This document shows positions 11,451 through 23,570 of a DNA stretch of 57,293 nt, in pieces. The stretch comes from Diplocarpon mali (taxonomy: Eukaryota > Ascomycota > Leotiomycetes > Helotiales > Drepanopezizaceae). The stretch spans positions 1 through 57,293 of the forward strand of contig JAENRP010000205.1 in NCBI GenBank assembly GCA_024741835.1, in the 5' to 3' direction. Each line of letters starts with the position of its first letter. Position 1 is the stretch's first letter. Made by a program: the position numbers and the translations under genes. The notes beneath the pieces are model-generated. The model was not told the origin of the DNA, did no database searches, and saw nothing but the letters and a program-made list of their open reading frames with translations.

Positions 11451-11490
11451 NNNNNNNNNNNNNNNNNNNNNNNNNNNNNNNNNNNNNNNN
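11451..11490. other. Assembly gap (40 N)
   Basis: Exactly 40 N bases. The flanks do not overlap, so the true gap length is unknown. Confidence 0.99.
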
Positions 11491-13648
11491 TGCGTCTAAT
11501 TCAAACTTTTTTTCGCTTCAATTGTCATGTCTCCGGGTGGACGAGCGAGTCTGTTCACGGATATACCAGGCGTTCTTGCTTTTCGTTCAGTCGCGGTTGG
11601 CAAGTAAAAGATTTATATTGCTAATATTCTTGTGTGTATTTGGCTTTTAGATGGAGCAAAACTAGATTCGCAAGAGAATTTTCTCGGATTACACGTCTAG
11701 GGGTAAATCATATTTTTCTGGATGGCTAATCTGAGGGACCAATGTCCTAAATATGTCTTATGCTAGCATTCTATGTATCAAACAGAATAAGCAGGCTCAT
11801 GTGCCGAGTCTTAATTGGGTGCCCTAATTTCTCATTTGGGCGTACATTTCTCCTGGTGGACGTTTCTAAAATAGTTTACAACTCAGTACCCGCAACAAAT
11901 CGACTGCAATTGACTATATGCAGACCAACCAAGTCCATCCAATCTGAAGTTCTCGGCTGACGATGTTTTAAGCGAAACAGTTGTAACTATTCACGGTACT
12001 CAGAATAAAGCCTGGACGCATATCAACTCACCGCCAATAGTAGGAGAAGGTGCGCAGTAGTGATTGTGCTGCGAGGGAGGATGTGCAAGCCGCACCAGGT
12101 AGCAGTAGCGATCAATGGTCACGATCCAATCGTTTCGCTTGTCGGGGGTTATGGAAGTCGTGGAGATACGAGTAGACCAATATATAGTCACACGTCCTTG
12201 ACAGAAGACCACGGGCACGCTTGAGAGATGGAAATGAGATAGAGGAGCATTAAGGAGGTCGTCGCGAGCCAGGGATTAACCGAAAATGAATAGGTCACAC
12301 GTGCTTGGCTTCGCTAAGATTCCATATCCGAGAGGATATGTACGTCAAAATTTGCCATTATCAGCACCAACCTGTGTACCATCCCTGTCTTAGCACCAAG
12401 CACTCCCTAGAGCCACTCTTTTGTCCCTCACCTCACGCGCCCAACGGCCCGTGGTGTCTTTCAGGAACAGCGATTTAGAGCTCCTCCGTCTCTCCCTTAT
12501 TCGCGTTCCAGTTACGTACAGGCATGTGATGTATTCGACCCATTTCTCATAGTCCTTTTCAGCCCAAGTCAAGGGTTAAGCTATATATAAGAAGGTAGGG
12601 TATATAATTTTAACAAACAGCTTATCGATTTAGAGGACTACATATAATTCCTTGGAAATAATACTAGCGCGTGCTGGGGTCAAGGTCAAGAAGGAGGTAG
12701 GATCGAGTAAGAGAGAGGCAGAGGAGCTCTTTATTATTATTCTTAAAGAATAACACCGGTAGTTTGGCAAGCGAAGTAAGTGCCTTAAAGCTAGTATTAG
12801 CATACGCTCGTATTAGTAGCAAGGTATTGTGTATTATAGTCCTTTGAGTTGCCAAGCTATTGATTTGAGCTACAAGCCGCCTGAACCCTAGACCCAGACT
12901 TGGAAGGACTATAAAGAATAGTTCGAGCATAGTACCAGCCTGTGCGCATCTGGACTGCGCTGTTTTTCAATCAAAAGAGCAGGGTTGTATACAAACTCTC
13001 TCGGTGCAGATGCACAAGTCCTTTTCTCATAGGTAGGAAATGAGCTGCTGAACAAAGATTCTGCGTCTTATGGAGCATAGTCGCCCGGCCCTCTTTTGAC
13101 ATCCTTACACGGGCTGGCATCACTCCTGAGCAATTTAGCTGCTGTTCAAACGATTTATCGAAATCTGGAAGTGGCCGGAAATACTTACATAGGCATACCA
13201 GCGACCGAGAGCCAACTCGCCAAGGAGAATGGTACTGGACGGCATAGCTTGACATATCAGATTGGCCTGAAAAGATACGCCGCAAGCATATGCGAATCAA
13301 GGTTTGAGGCTTCTGGTAAGCAGCAAGAAAATAGAAATAAACCCCCACTCCGCAAACTGCTTGGAAATCCATACAGCCAATAGGGGAACCAGGACCAGTT
13401 GTAGAAACACCCAGATTTAGGAACACATTGGGATTCCAATGGAAAATTGTGACCCGGCAGGACTCTGGATATCAAGATCCTCCAGTTTTTCTCTATCTCT
13501 ATGTGATGCGCAGGTTTTTACAGCGATCTATAAACGCGCGCGCTCTCCTATTCATAACAGCGTTATAACGCTGGGCCACGGAGCCCAGCCCACGAGAATG
13601 CCAAAATTCTCCAGATCAAACGTACCCTTGACCTCCAATTAGCATAAA
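11491..13648. other. Intergenic, no supported gene
   Basis: Short frames occur on both strands (for example minus 12,000-12,218, 12,390-12,572, 12,664-12,930 and 12,971-13,426), all without recognisable domains. Around 12,580-12,960 the plus strand reads in pieces like a decayed coding sequence, with fragments such as KREAEELF between stops. It may be a transposon relic, but I cannot name it. Confidence 0.4.
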
Positions 13649-15453
13649 TTAAGGCGGGCTCAACTGGCCCCGAACCCCCCCTTTTCCGCCGACCTCTCTA
13701 CACGTGACCGTAACAGAAGCATCGCCCGCAACATTAATCATGACCTCGACCTTACCGCCCTTCTTCACGCCCTTTATGGCGGCCTCGGCTAGAACTTTTC
13801 CGACTTTCCAGACCTTTTCCCGGATATCCTCTGGCTCTTCATCGCTCTCGTCGTCGCTGTCATCACTGTTCTCGCCAATTATCTTGGCCTTAGGCTCGGC
13901 CTTGGAGACTTTGATGGAAGATCCTCCTTCCACAATCTTGACCATGACATCGCCACCCTCCTTAGGAGCATTAATGTGGATCGCTCGGCGGGCTGGAACA
14001 GCAGTTTCGGCGGAGACGATTGGGGTAAAGACACCCTTGCTTACGTCATCGGTGATGGCTAGAACACCGATTGCATTGCTGAGATGCTTGACAGTTGTGA
14101 CAGCAGCGTGGGTCGATTGCTCAATATCCTCCTTTTCGTATTCTTGGATAAGACTGGCTTGAAGGGCTGCTCCTCGTGCTTGGAGTTCGGCTGGGTTAAT
14201 GGCAGTAGGTGTGGTGGAGGGAGCAAGGATAGTAGTGGACGAGGGGAAGATGTTGGCCATGTTCGAGGCAATCTTGGGGGTGTGAGAGGTTCCTCCAGAA
14301 AGGATGACTTCATCGATATCCAGAACGTCCAGACCAGCCTTCTTGACAACACCCTCGATGAGGCGGTTGAATCCATCGAAGACCTTGCGGGCGATGGTCT
14401 CGTAGCGTAGTCTGTTGATTGTGGATGCGAAATCTATACCTTCTGCTAAACTCTCAACACTGAAGTTGGCATTTGTTCCAATACTGAGGGCTCTCTTGGT
14501 GGCCTCGGATTCTTGTTTCAGCTTGGCCAAACTGCGGGCGTTCTCCCGGGGGTCGGTAGTGTTCCATTTGATAAACTCCTTTGCGAAATGGTCTTGCAGA
14601 ACCTTGTCTAGGTGTACACCTGCAGTATCGTAGTCATGTGCGGTAGCCAGAATGGTGTACATTCCTCCTCGAGAGGCAATGACCGCTACATCTGATCGAG
14701 TGCCTCCAAGATCCGCAACAACCACCATCTTGTCTGAAACCTTCGATTCAGGTCGGGCGTCGTATGCAAGAATGGCAGCGACGGGTTCATGTATGAGTTG
14801 AAGGGTCTCAAGGCCAGCATCGGTGGCAGCTTTTGTGAGCGCGGTTTTTTGCTTCTCGCTAAAGTTGGTAGGGACAGTAATGACTGCTGAGTTGACCTTT
14901 TTCCCGGTATAATCAGAAGCAGACTGAGCCAGACGACGGAGATGGCGAGTTGCGATCTCTGATATGGTGACAGTGGACTCCTCGTCTCCCTCCTTGTCGT
15001 GAATTTTAAACGCGATTGTGTCTCCGTAAGCTTCGGGGTGCGCTGAGGCGTGGCTGTGGGTAGGGTCTATGGACTTGAAACTAATGCAGCGTTAGTATAA
15101 CGATAAAACCAGAGTTCAGGCTTGCTACTCTTGGCCGAGGTAATCTCTGAAGTATGCGACGGTGTTCTTGCTGTTCCGGATCAATTGTGCCTTTGCTTGT
15201 TGTCCATTATATTCCTCTCCCGCAACATATGACAGGATGGAAGGAATTTGACGATCTGCCAGTATAATCAGCAACTATTCAGACTGGCAAAAGGACCAAG
15301 AGATCACATACCTCCATCCTCGTTGGCGATAACCTCAGCCTTGTCATCGCCGGTGGTGTACGCAATAGAGCTGTTTGAGTTTCCGAACGAGATGCCAATA
15401 GCGTGTCGCTCTGCGGGCGTAGTCCCGGTTTTTGGTGCCACTTCAGCAGACAT
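13649..15453 (-). CDS. SSZ1: Atypical Hsp70 Ssz1, ribosome-associated complex subunit
   Basis: There are three exons, 15453-15312, 15255-15129 and 15080-13649, with introns of 56 and 48 nt, giving 566 residues. The Hsp70 ATPase fold is clear: phosphate loop IGISFGNSNSSIAY near the start, SAVITVPTNFSEKQ, VAAILAYD, VVVADLGGTRSDV and VILSGGTSHTPKI. The second junction gives YLGQ-DFKSIDPTHSH, matching Ssz1. As in Ssz1, the C-terminal substrate-binding region is short and lacks the lid of canonical Hsp70s. An acidic stretch DDSDDESDEEPED lies near residue 480. Ssz1 pairs with the J-protein zuotin at the ribosome exit tunnel and stimulates the Ssb chaperone on nascent chains; it does not bind substrate in the usual way. 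It is divergent from RRP40, with only 222 bases between the two ATGs. Confidence 0.93.
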
Positions 15454-15675
15454 TATGGTATTTCAGATTTCAAATTTCGGGAGGGGAGAAGAATTGCGAG
15501 GGCAGATAATTTTGGAGTATGTTAAGCGCAATTTTCCACCCACAAGTTGAAGAATTTCACTAGCGCCTCTTTTTGGCCCACTTTCCGCAAGGCTGAGAAT
15601 AATGGTTTGGAATATCGTCCCCAGGCTTGTGAGTAGCTTTAGCATCTCTAGAGAGGTCACTGTTCACAGACAGCC
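15454..15675. promoter_or_regulatory. Shared divergent promoter of SSZ1 and RRP40
   Basis: Only 222 bases lie between the start codons of the minus-strand SSZ1 and the plus-strand RRP40. Both promoters must therefore lie in this stretch and may be one bidirectional unit. I see no clear TATA box, as is common for ribosome-biogenesis genes. Motif-level sites cannot be assigned from a single genome. Confidence 0.7.
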
Positions 15676-16456
15676 ATGGCTACGCAAAATTTTGTGCTCC
15701 CTGGCCAATATCTCGATCCCCAATCTCTTCCTTCGCACCCAAAATTACCCCTCAAGCTGGGTCCAGGACTCAGACTTATTCCTCCAAGTACAATCACCTC
15801 CACAGTGGCAGGACAGTTATGTACAGATACGAGGAAGAATGCAGTATGGGTAGAGTTTAACGGCAGTCGCGTCCGTGTCAAGTTTCTCATTATCCGTTCT
15901 TTTGCTAATATGTCCCCAGTATATACCAACTGTCGGTGATCTCGTCATCGCAACTATCCAAAAGTCTTCCATCGACATATACTTTGCCAGTCTCAGTGAC
16001 TACACACCAAATGCCTCCCTTCCCCAACTTTCATTCGAAGGAGCAACCAAAAAGACGAGACCGCAACTTGTCTACGGGTCTCTGGTATATGCACGGGTAA
16101 CTCTGGCGAACAAGCATATGGACCCAGAGCTGGAATGCGTGTCTTCGTCGACGGGCAAATCAGAAGGACTTGGCCCATTGACTGGCGGGATGCTGTTTAC
16201 GATTTCACTAGGGATGGCGAGGAGATTGATGCTGTCGAAGCCGGTGGAGCAGGGGAATCTCGTGATTCTGGACGAGATTGGAGGAGCAGGCGTACCGTTC
16301 GAAATTGCGGTCGGCAGGAACGGAAAGCTGTGGGTGGACAGCAGAAATGTCAAGTCTACATTGGCTATTGGTAAAGCCATTCAAGAGACTGATGAGAAAG
16401 GGCTGGATGTGGAGTCTCAAAAGAAGCTAGCGAAGAGATTGGCGAGGGATCTGTGA
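15676..16456 (+). CDS. RRP40: Exosome complex cap subunit Rrp40
   Basis: Two exons, 15676-15870 and 15920-16456, are separated by a 49-nt intron (GTCCGT...CCCCAG) and encode 243 residues; yeast Rrp40 has 240. Exon 1 holds the N-terminal domain beginning FVLPGQYL. The junction restores FNGSR-YIPTVGDLVIATI, the start of the S1 domain. The KH-like domain near the C-terminus carries the family GxNG motif in VGRNGKLWVDS (about residue 197). Rrp40 is one of three S1/KH cap proteins of the nuclear and cytoplasmic RNA exosome and helps guide RNA to Rrp44 and Rrp6, acting in 3' maturation of 5.8S rRNA and RNA decay. It shares a short divergent promoter with SSZ1. Confidence 0.93.
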
Positions 16457-19400
16457 GGGCGTTGTGAGAGTTGGTGGGATTGCATTGCAACGGCGTCTGT
16501 GGATATTGGTGGCTTAAGAAGGGCAGTGTCGGTTGTCATTGGCTCGGCTTGCCTCTGGGAGATGGAAGCGACCGATCGGGCTTCGGGATGCCGATTTATG
16601 ATCCAGTGGTAATGTTATATGATATCATTTTGCTATCCGGGCGTGCGCCAGGCTACATGCTTTCTCTATGCATCAATTTAACTAGCTTTTCGATGTGAAG
16701 TGAGAGGTCCCGAAATGACGTTCAATGAGCTTGCGTTCATTCTGCTTTTAGCGAATTCAATTTTCGATTTTGATGTTTACATTCCGCGTGCTCTATCAAG
16801 AGATTTCTGCTGTGCCTTTTTTAACGCAACACAGTCTCTTATTCAGCATCCATAATACAGTTCTTTCACGTGTGTTTCTAGCGTGCCGCATGTTTTGATT
16901 CTATGTTACTTGTGGGTGTACTCGTCATGCAACACACCGTATTTCAAGCCGGAGTTGCTGCGAGGGGTGGTCACACACGCGGTAGGAAATACGACTTTGC
17001 GAAGAGGCCAAGCGGAGTAATAGTCTTCTGATTTCTCGGGGCTCGATGTACATGGAGCCCACTTGACTCGGTTCCCATGTGGCTCATTCCTCGTGGCAAG
17101 AGAGCCGGTCACAGGATGGCTTTTATCCTCTGACTGAATGCTGGCAGTCATATCTCGCATCAAGTCGTAATAATCCAAGAGGACCCTGGTCTCACAGCCC
17201 CACGCAGTTGCTACAGACCATTCCTGAAATTCAAGTAAAATATATATCTATATACATACATATATATAAATTATACAAACTTGAGGAGAGTATGCTGGGT
17301 TCTCTATAATGTTCAAAGTTAGGCATCCGCTACGGAAATCTCTGGGTATTCAAGTTATTGATCAGGGACCTCTCCAAGGGTGTCCTTGACATAGTATACT
17401 TGAGTAACAGGGACTATCAAAATTTGAGCGAATCTGAAATGACTTGAGACATTCCACATGCCACCCAATGCCTCGGAAAAACCGCCACAGCAACGCCGTT
17501 GAGAAAAGCCTCACTGAGGAGGAGTTCTGCAAGGTCAAGTTGACGCTTGTAATATGTGGCTTTTTTGGCATGTTCTTGCTCTCACCTGTGGACATCAGCC
17601 ATTATGCCTTCAACAGTAGCCGAGAAATAATTTTGTAGAAGCGGCGTCGAACTTGTTGGCCTCTGCTCCAGAGAGCTTTCTCCATTCGGTCCAATTCAAA
17701 TTTCAGCAGTTTCTTTTTAGATATTTTTCCCGAAACGAGATCTCGGGTTTGAGGTATCACGCCAGATATGGAGGTAACCTCCAGCTGACAGTTTGGTCAG
17801 AGAAGTGTCGTTCTAAGAGAGAGGGGGGTAATTCACGCAAGTGATTGTGCCTTGGAATTGCCTGTTCTGTAAGCGGTGGTATATCCTGGAAGATATCCTG
17901 GAAGATATCGGTAGTATATTGATAAGAGCTTATCTGGGTTCGATACCCTCATCTCAGCGGGGATTCCGAAACAGAATTTTGATACAGGGGTCTAGATACG
18001 GAGGTCTTGACATATCTGAGATTAAATTCGCAGAAGTTGTCGAAGCTCTGTGTTGTGGCTTTAGGCAGATGGCGAGTCGCCAGCACTGATACATGTCATG
18101 CTTAGGCAAATGAGTAAACTGGCATTTATCGCATGATGTCTGGAAACGTGACTCTGTAGTTGAGGAAGAGTTCCTGAAGCCTGGCTCGGAGATTTTCTGA
18201 CCCTTGGGCCACCACATATTTTTATTATCCATCTGCTGGAGAGGAGTAACAAAGTTCGAACGGCCAGAGACGGTACCAAGATAGAGCAGCCAGGTGTCTG
18301 TAGATCGCGCTCAGAAGCTCAGCACTTCAAATAACTCAGTGACATCCCTCGGCCAGCTGGAAGAAGGTCAAGTCCCGAGCACCAACCACTTCGGCCTTCA
18401 ACATGTTTCAGCACGAAACTATCGGCTGTCTTCGCAAGCGATACGCCATTCACCTGCTCAGGCGTGCGCGACACAGGGACCGCGGTCCTCATCTATCAAT
18501 CAGCTGACAAATAAGCTTGCGGTAACAGGTTTCGCGTAGCTTCGATGCAAGTCCCGGGGCTTGAAGGGAGTAAACAAACCCCGCTCGCTTAATTACACAA
18601 TCCCAGTCGCACGTCACCAGAGCAGCAAGTTATCAGCGAACAGTGCCCAAACCCGACCTCTGTCCCTCTCTGTTATGTCTCTCTTCCTACGCTACTCTAG
18701 CTCCGACGTTATCCGGGTAAGTTCGACCTCTATACACTTGCCCGAGTGTTTGTCTATAGTATATTGCAGGATTCCGATTGCGTGTGAGGATATCGTCGAC
18801 TCGTTAACCGCCAGCCTACACACAGGCTCGACGTGCGAACTCGGCAGAAGGCTCGTTGCTCTGCGCGACGCGGTGGGAGTTAGGAGAGACCGCAGAGGGT
18901 CTCTAGAGCGAGAATAGTATTGCAGAAAAACCTTCGCGCGGATAGATCAGAGAGCTCTTCCTCACCTCCGTGCCAAGCTCCCGCTCCCGCTCCTCAATCT
19001 TACGGCCTCGTCTTCCTCCATCATGTCTAAAATTGTTCTCGTCGCCTGATTCTCGTACGGAGGTAGTCCCGAGTCGTCGTATCTGGTGCCTGGGCGCCTA
19101 CGCGCGCTAAGAGCATCGCCAAGAGAGAAAACTTCTTGGGATACCTTGCACGCACATAATGATACCCAGGTGCCTTGGACTGCGCGACACCGATAAATTC
19201 CCGGCACGGCTGAACTCTCGCTGTTTCGTTCTCTCCGCAGCGCCATCTCTTCCAGGTTGAAGCAGGGGTTTGGCTGATGTAGGCGGGAGGGTCTGGTGTC
19301 ATCACGGCCTATTGCATTCTTGTTGGGTCCCGAAAAATTGCCTATTAGCACCTGGTATTTGCGAGCTCGTTAGATATATGGAGATGAAGGTAAGAGAAGA

Positions 19401-19641
19401 GCGAGTACATCGCAAGGAATCGAGGTTTCGGGATGAAAGCGGCACGAGGCCAATGGAGTAAATCGGATCCCGTTTGCGCTCACTCACGCCCAACTCTGTT
19501 TTACGCTTCATTGCCTTTTGATTCCACGGGAAGCAATCCGCTGCGATTTTTGATAAGATTCTGGAAGATATCGCGAGCTCTGCCGATGAAGATGCCGACA
19601 ATTTAAGGGAGGTAAATCCATTATAGACCCAGACAAACCAT
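16457..19641. other. Long intergenic stretch, no supported gene
   Basis: Many short frames lie on both strands, none with a domain. A short direct repeat TATCCTGGAAGA occurs twice at about 17,881-17,904. At 18,676 an ATG begins an 80-codon frame (to 18,917) that contains a textbook intron (GTAAGT...TTGCAG, 53 nt). Splicing it would cut the protein to 18 or so residues, so I do not call a gene. The final stretch before 19,642 is the 3' flank of the esterase-like gene. Confidence 0.45.
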
Positions 19642-21005
19642 CTACTCAACCATACTCAGCCAATTCATCACCATCATTGCTTTTACCAAATTGCCTTTCA
19701 TATCTAAATGTACCCCGTCGTACTTGTTACTCTGGATACTCATATTCCACGTCCCCAAGTGATGGAGACCCCTCTCTTTCGCCAACTACTTCCGCATCAG
19801 CCGACGACACCCTGATCACGAAAGAATCCCGACTCACAATACCAACAGCCTCCTCGAACAGCATCAGAGCTTTGTTTCCCTGTGTCACGAGCCAGTCATC
19901 CGCCTTCTCCTTCCCAGCTGCATTGGGCGTTACGAACAGCCCAGTCCACTCCGAGCCTAGAACGTCTCGGACCGAGTCCATCACTGTATCTAGCCAGCGT
20001 ACCGACATCTGCAAATCGAGATTACTCCAAAGCCCATGCCCGAGGATGAAAGCGATTGGTTTCTTTCCGTCGGGGACGATATCTTCTTTCAACCGTCTTA
20101 TCTCGTCGTCTGGGATTGGATACTTGACAATTTCCTCCACTGCAAAGTGGATTAGAAGTGCACACAGAGCTAAGCGCTAGGCTTACTGATGACATTGATG
20201 GTATTCGGACATGCTACGCTCTCTGGATCGTTAGCCATCACATCCGAAGTCTTGTAGATACCCTGCACTGAGCAAGCTTTGACATCAAATTGCTCGTTGC
20301 AAAAGCATTCCTTCCTGTGCGATGTCAGCCAAAACCGCCTCGGATCACACAGAGTTCCTACCTCTCCTGGAGAGAAAAGTTCCAGTCAGTAACTGCGCCA
20401 TACCCCAGATCCTTGCGAATTAGAATGTTCAGGCTCCCAATGATATGCCGCAGCATAGAGTCGCCTACTAGAACCACTTTGTCCAAGCGCCCCAAAATCT
20501 CGCATATCTCGTCCGTCGTGAACCAGCGCATGTCGCATCCACGAGGCATATACGGAGCATCTTGGCCGATCCTCCCCCCAGACGACATCGCTGCAAGCAT
20601 CGTGGCCTGGTCTGCACACAGCGGGCTAAACGGGGTGTGGAGATCGAGCGAGGAGACGTTGCAAGTATTGCGGAACTTGTAGGACTGGAAGGCATCTGTG
20701 CTATCTGGGGCCCTGTACTGTCCAGCCTCGGGGGGCTGAAAGGGGGCGTAGGGGATAGTGGTCGAGTTATAGATATCGATTACTTTGACGGGCGCCAATA
20801 ACTGATACACAGAGGCAGAGGATGGAACTTGGTGGAACAGGACGAAGAGGCCCAGGATGCAGAGTACAGGGAGAATTTTGGAGTGTTTTGATCGGAAGAT
20901 GGGCATGCGGCGGGGTCGGTTTGCCCATTTGAACCGAGTGCTGGGAGGCGTTGTTGGGGTGGTTGTAAAGGGATCCTCGTCGTAAGATTTCGGGCGTTGC
21001 CACAT
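19642..21005 (-). CDS. Type II membrane SGNH / PC-esterase-like protein
   Basis: Four exons, 21005-20362, 20314-20187, 20139-19790 and 19731-19642, give 403 residues; introns are 47, 47 and 58 nt. A short basic cytosolic N-terminus is followed by one membrane span at about 43-60, giving type II topology with a lumenal catalytic domain. The domain has the nucleophile motif VVLVGDSMLRHIIG (Ser183) and, in the last exon, DGVHLDMKGN, the Asp-His pair expected near the end of PC-esterase/SGNH enzymes. That last exon is found only if the third intron is removed; reading on would stop after YEYPE and lose the catalytic Asp-His. Relatives act as acyl-transferases or esterases on glycans in the Golgi. 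The substrate here is unknown. Confidence 0.75.
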
Positions 21006-21324
21006 CTTGAGGTCGAAGCAGTCGTGGAAATCTGCGTGATGTGTTGTTGGAGATGGAGAAACGTATGGAGGTTAATATGGGTGAGTAGAAATACATATGA
21101 GCGCTGACATGGCCCAGCTCAAGAAGGGAGGGGCGTGATGCCAGTCAGAGAAGCCACAAACAGGGAAGGAACAGAAGATGGAAAGAAGTGAGGCGGGAAG
21201 CCCGCAGACCAACGGATGCCAGCCTCAGTATTTTGAACAGGCTCAGCTACGGATGCGTAAAAAGTCAACGTTCTCATTTTGAGGCCTCTCAGTGAGTAGC
21301 AAGAATAAACTGTACTTCACAACA
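21006..21324. other. Intergenic, promoter of the esterase-like gene
   Basis: These 319 bases lie between the esterase-like start and the dehydrogenase stop, both on the minus strand. No gene or clear motif is visible. Confidence 0.5.
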
Positions 21325-22558
21325 TCACTTGCGGTACCACCAAGCAGTCACTGGATACGCCGCCGTTTTCACCATATCATAGCCCCAGCCATACCAGCCT
21401 CTCACCCGCTCGACGGCATTCAGCATCGAGACGAATCTCCTCGTAAAAGCATCTACGCAGTCAGCACCGCCCTCGCCCACATTTATCTGCTTAACATACC
21501 GACTTCAATGAAGTCTTCTCCCAACACTTCCCACACAGCCTGTTTCGAGACACCCGGCGTATCTTCGGGGAGGAGCTTCCACTCGTCGTCAACCTTCACG
21601 CTGGGTCCGATGACGAGGGCTCTGCCGTGGATGGAGGAATCGGCCATGAGGCGCGTGCCAGCGGCTACGACGTCGTCGGGCTTGCCCATTGCTCCACCCG
21701 CCAGAAGGGTACGGCCTGGGGCGGGAATGAGGGGAGTGTCGATGAAATAGGGGCATAGTACTGAGAGCCTAGTCAGCATGCTGCATAGCACGACCTGTTT
21801 TTCCAGCTCACAGTTTACTCTGATTCCCTTGACAAACACCGTTGACCTCAAGCTCCTCTGCAAACGGTCAGCCTCGACCCATGCCCTATGGTACTGGGAT
21901 TTATTATACACACGAACAAGCCCAACACCGCATGTTTCGACGCCCCATACTGCACCAATAGCGGAATTGGCAACAGACTTGCCACGCTGCCAATGAGCAG
22001 CACATGGCGATCGTGCTTGTATCCCCTCGTGTCCCCCTTCGGTTTCTCATTCAGCGGCAGCCAATGCATTGCCAGATGCGCCGAGTACATCACCCCCGTG
22101 AGATTGACATCGATTGTCTTAAACACTGGTTCCGGCGGCTCCTCCTTGTCCATACCCACGGGCTCCGTAAATGGGTTTCCCGAGTCCGTGATCCCGGCAT
22201 TGCAGACCACCGCATCGATGGTGCCTCTTGGACTGAGCTTGACAGCTGCGCGGAAAAGGTCGACCTGTGACTGCCAATTCGTGACGTCGCAGTGTATGAA
22301 GTGGGCCGAGCCACTGTACGCGGGGTCTCGGGTGATGTCCGCGACGAGGGCCTTGCCTAAGGAGTCCGAGACGTCCCCGATGACGATATGCGCGCCGTGT
22401 AGAGCCCATTCTCTGCTGAAGCCTGCGCCGAAGCCCGAGGCGCCGCCGGTGACGATGATAGTCTTACCTTCCACGCCTGCGGGGTCGACGGGGAGTGACA
22501 TGTCGAGGGGGGGAGATTGGCGGACGGCGTCGACCACATTGCTGCGGTCCATGGACAT
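21325..22558 (-). CDS. Short-chain dehydrogenase/reductase (SDR)
   Basis: Four exons, 22558-21914, 21857-21812, 21760-21500 and 21452-21325, encode 359 residues; introns are 56, 51 and 47 nt. The Rossmann cofactor motif TGGASGFG is at 37-44, NAG at 120-122, catalytic Ser at about 191 (IGSVASLL) and YGASK with Tyr204/Lys208. The 46-nt second exon joins GLF-RSLRSTVFVKGIRVN-LLCPYF, which fits SDR structure. The C-terminal tail beyond the SDR core (about 45 residues ending TAWWYRK) is aromatic and basic. I chose ATG 22558 (MSMDRSNV) because the open frame upstream is low-complexity. It resembles fungal NAD-dependent alcohol dehydrogenases of the 15-hydroxyprostaglandin dehydrogenase type, but the substrate cannot be read from the sequence. 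No biosynthetic cluster surrounds it. Confidence 0.85.
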
Positions 22559-23570
22559 CGTGCTGGGCGACGGGCGACAGGGGTGGGTAAAAGGACTCCG
22601 CGGGGGTATACTGGTCTCGACAGGGCGATTTGAATGTGTCCAAGCTGCGGTTGTCTCGGTTGAGGGGTGGGTTGAGATGAGAAGATGGCGTTCGCGGGTT
22701 GAAGTGGCATGGAGGTAGAAGTAGGTGGTGGTAAGTCGGGTCGGTCGGTACCTATACTGTGCCGGCACCGAGGTAGGTCAGGTCAGGTAGCTCGCAGAGG
22801 GAGCTTGAGAAGCGGGCGTAGGTACCTCTTGAGAATAATTAGTGAATGGACGCTTGCTCAATCGAGTGGGGCTTGAGGCTGGAAAGGTCGACACCGTGCG
22901 TCTGAGGGGCGTTCAGGGGCAGGTGAGAAATGACATGGAAAGCCATGGCCGGGAATTACATTGCGCCACGATGTTTACGCGTTTGTTTGTTTGCGAGTTT
23001 GACTCGGTACGGGCGAGAGCAAGTGTGGATGGCAGTGCGAATGGGCGTGTTGTTCTGGGAGAGTTGGCCGAGGCCGAAGTACGATGGGAAGTATTATCCG
23101 ATGGACAAGGACCCGTGCGGGCGATTGAAAATCCGGGGTGGGAGGGGGTGGTGGGGCCGGGGGACCTCACACGCCGAGCGCATTCATCCGTCCGAGAGAC
23201 GAGCGAAAGGGCACATCGAGTCTTGCATGGCTAGGTATCATTGATCTGCGCGGGTACGCGTGAAGGTGTCTGCGTCACGAGACGCTATCTGTGGGTATAT
23301 ATGTGTGCACCCGTACATGGCACAACCTGCCACCAGACTGCGTGAGTCCTCCAGCCGGGGATCAAGCAGCACCGGCCCCAGAGAGAGGAAGCTTGCAGCA
23401 TCCCAATCCCATCCAAAAGCCAGACCAAGTGCACGTGCAGCCCCGGCCCCAAACCCGACGCCGAAGCCGAACCCAAACCCAATGCCAAATCCCAGGCCCC
23501 TCAATTCCAAATAGCTCGAACTCCAGCGCGATACAACAACCGACGCCGAGCGTACGCTGGATCCCCGCGA
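22559..23570. other. Intergenic, low-complexity
   Basis: The stretch holds the SDR promoter and the 3' flank of the mannitol-1-phosphate dehydrogenase gene. At about 23,440-23,500 short CCGAACCC/CCAATGCC-like units make an imperfect tandem tract that yields spurious Gly-Phe or Pro-Arg frames on both strands. No gene is supported. Confidence 0.5.

Noticed and set aside
18676..18917. Small gene with a perfect-looking GTAAGT...TTGCAG intron
   Set aside because: The unspliced frame is open for 80 codons but splicing the intron brings a stop after a few codons, so intron and frame contradict each other. Neither version has a known domain.
21888..22718. 276-codon plus-strand frame
   Set aside because: Antisense shadow of the SDR gene; no motif.
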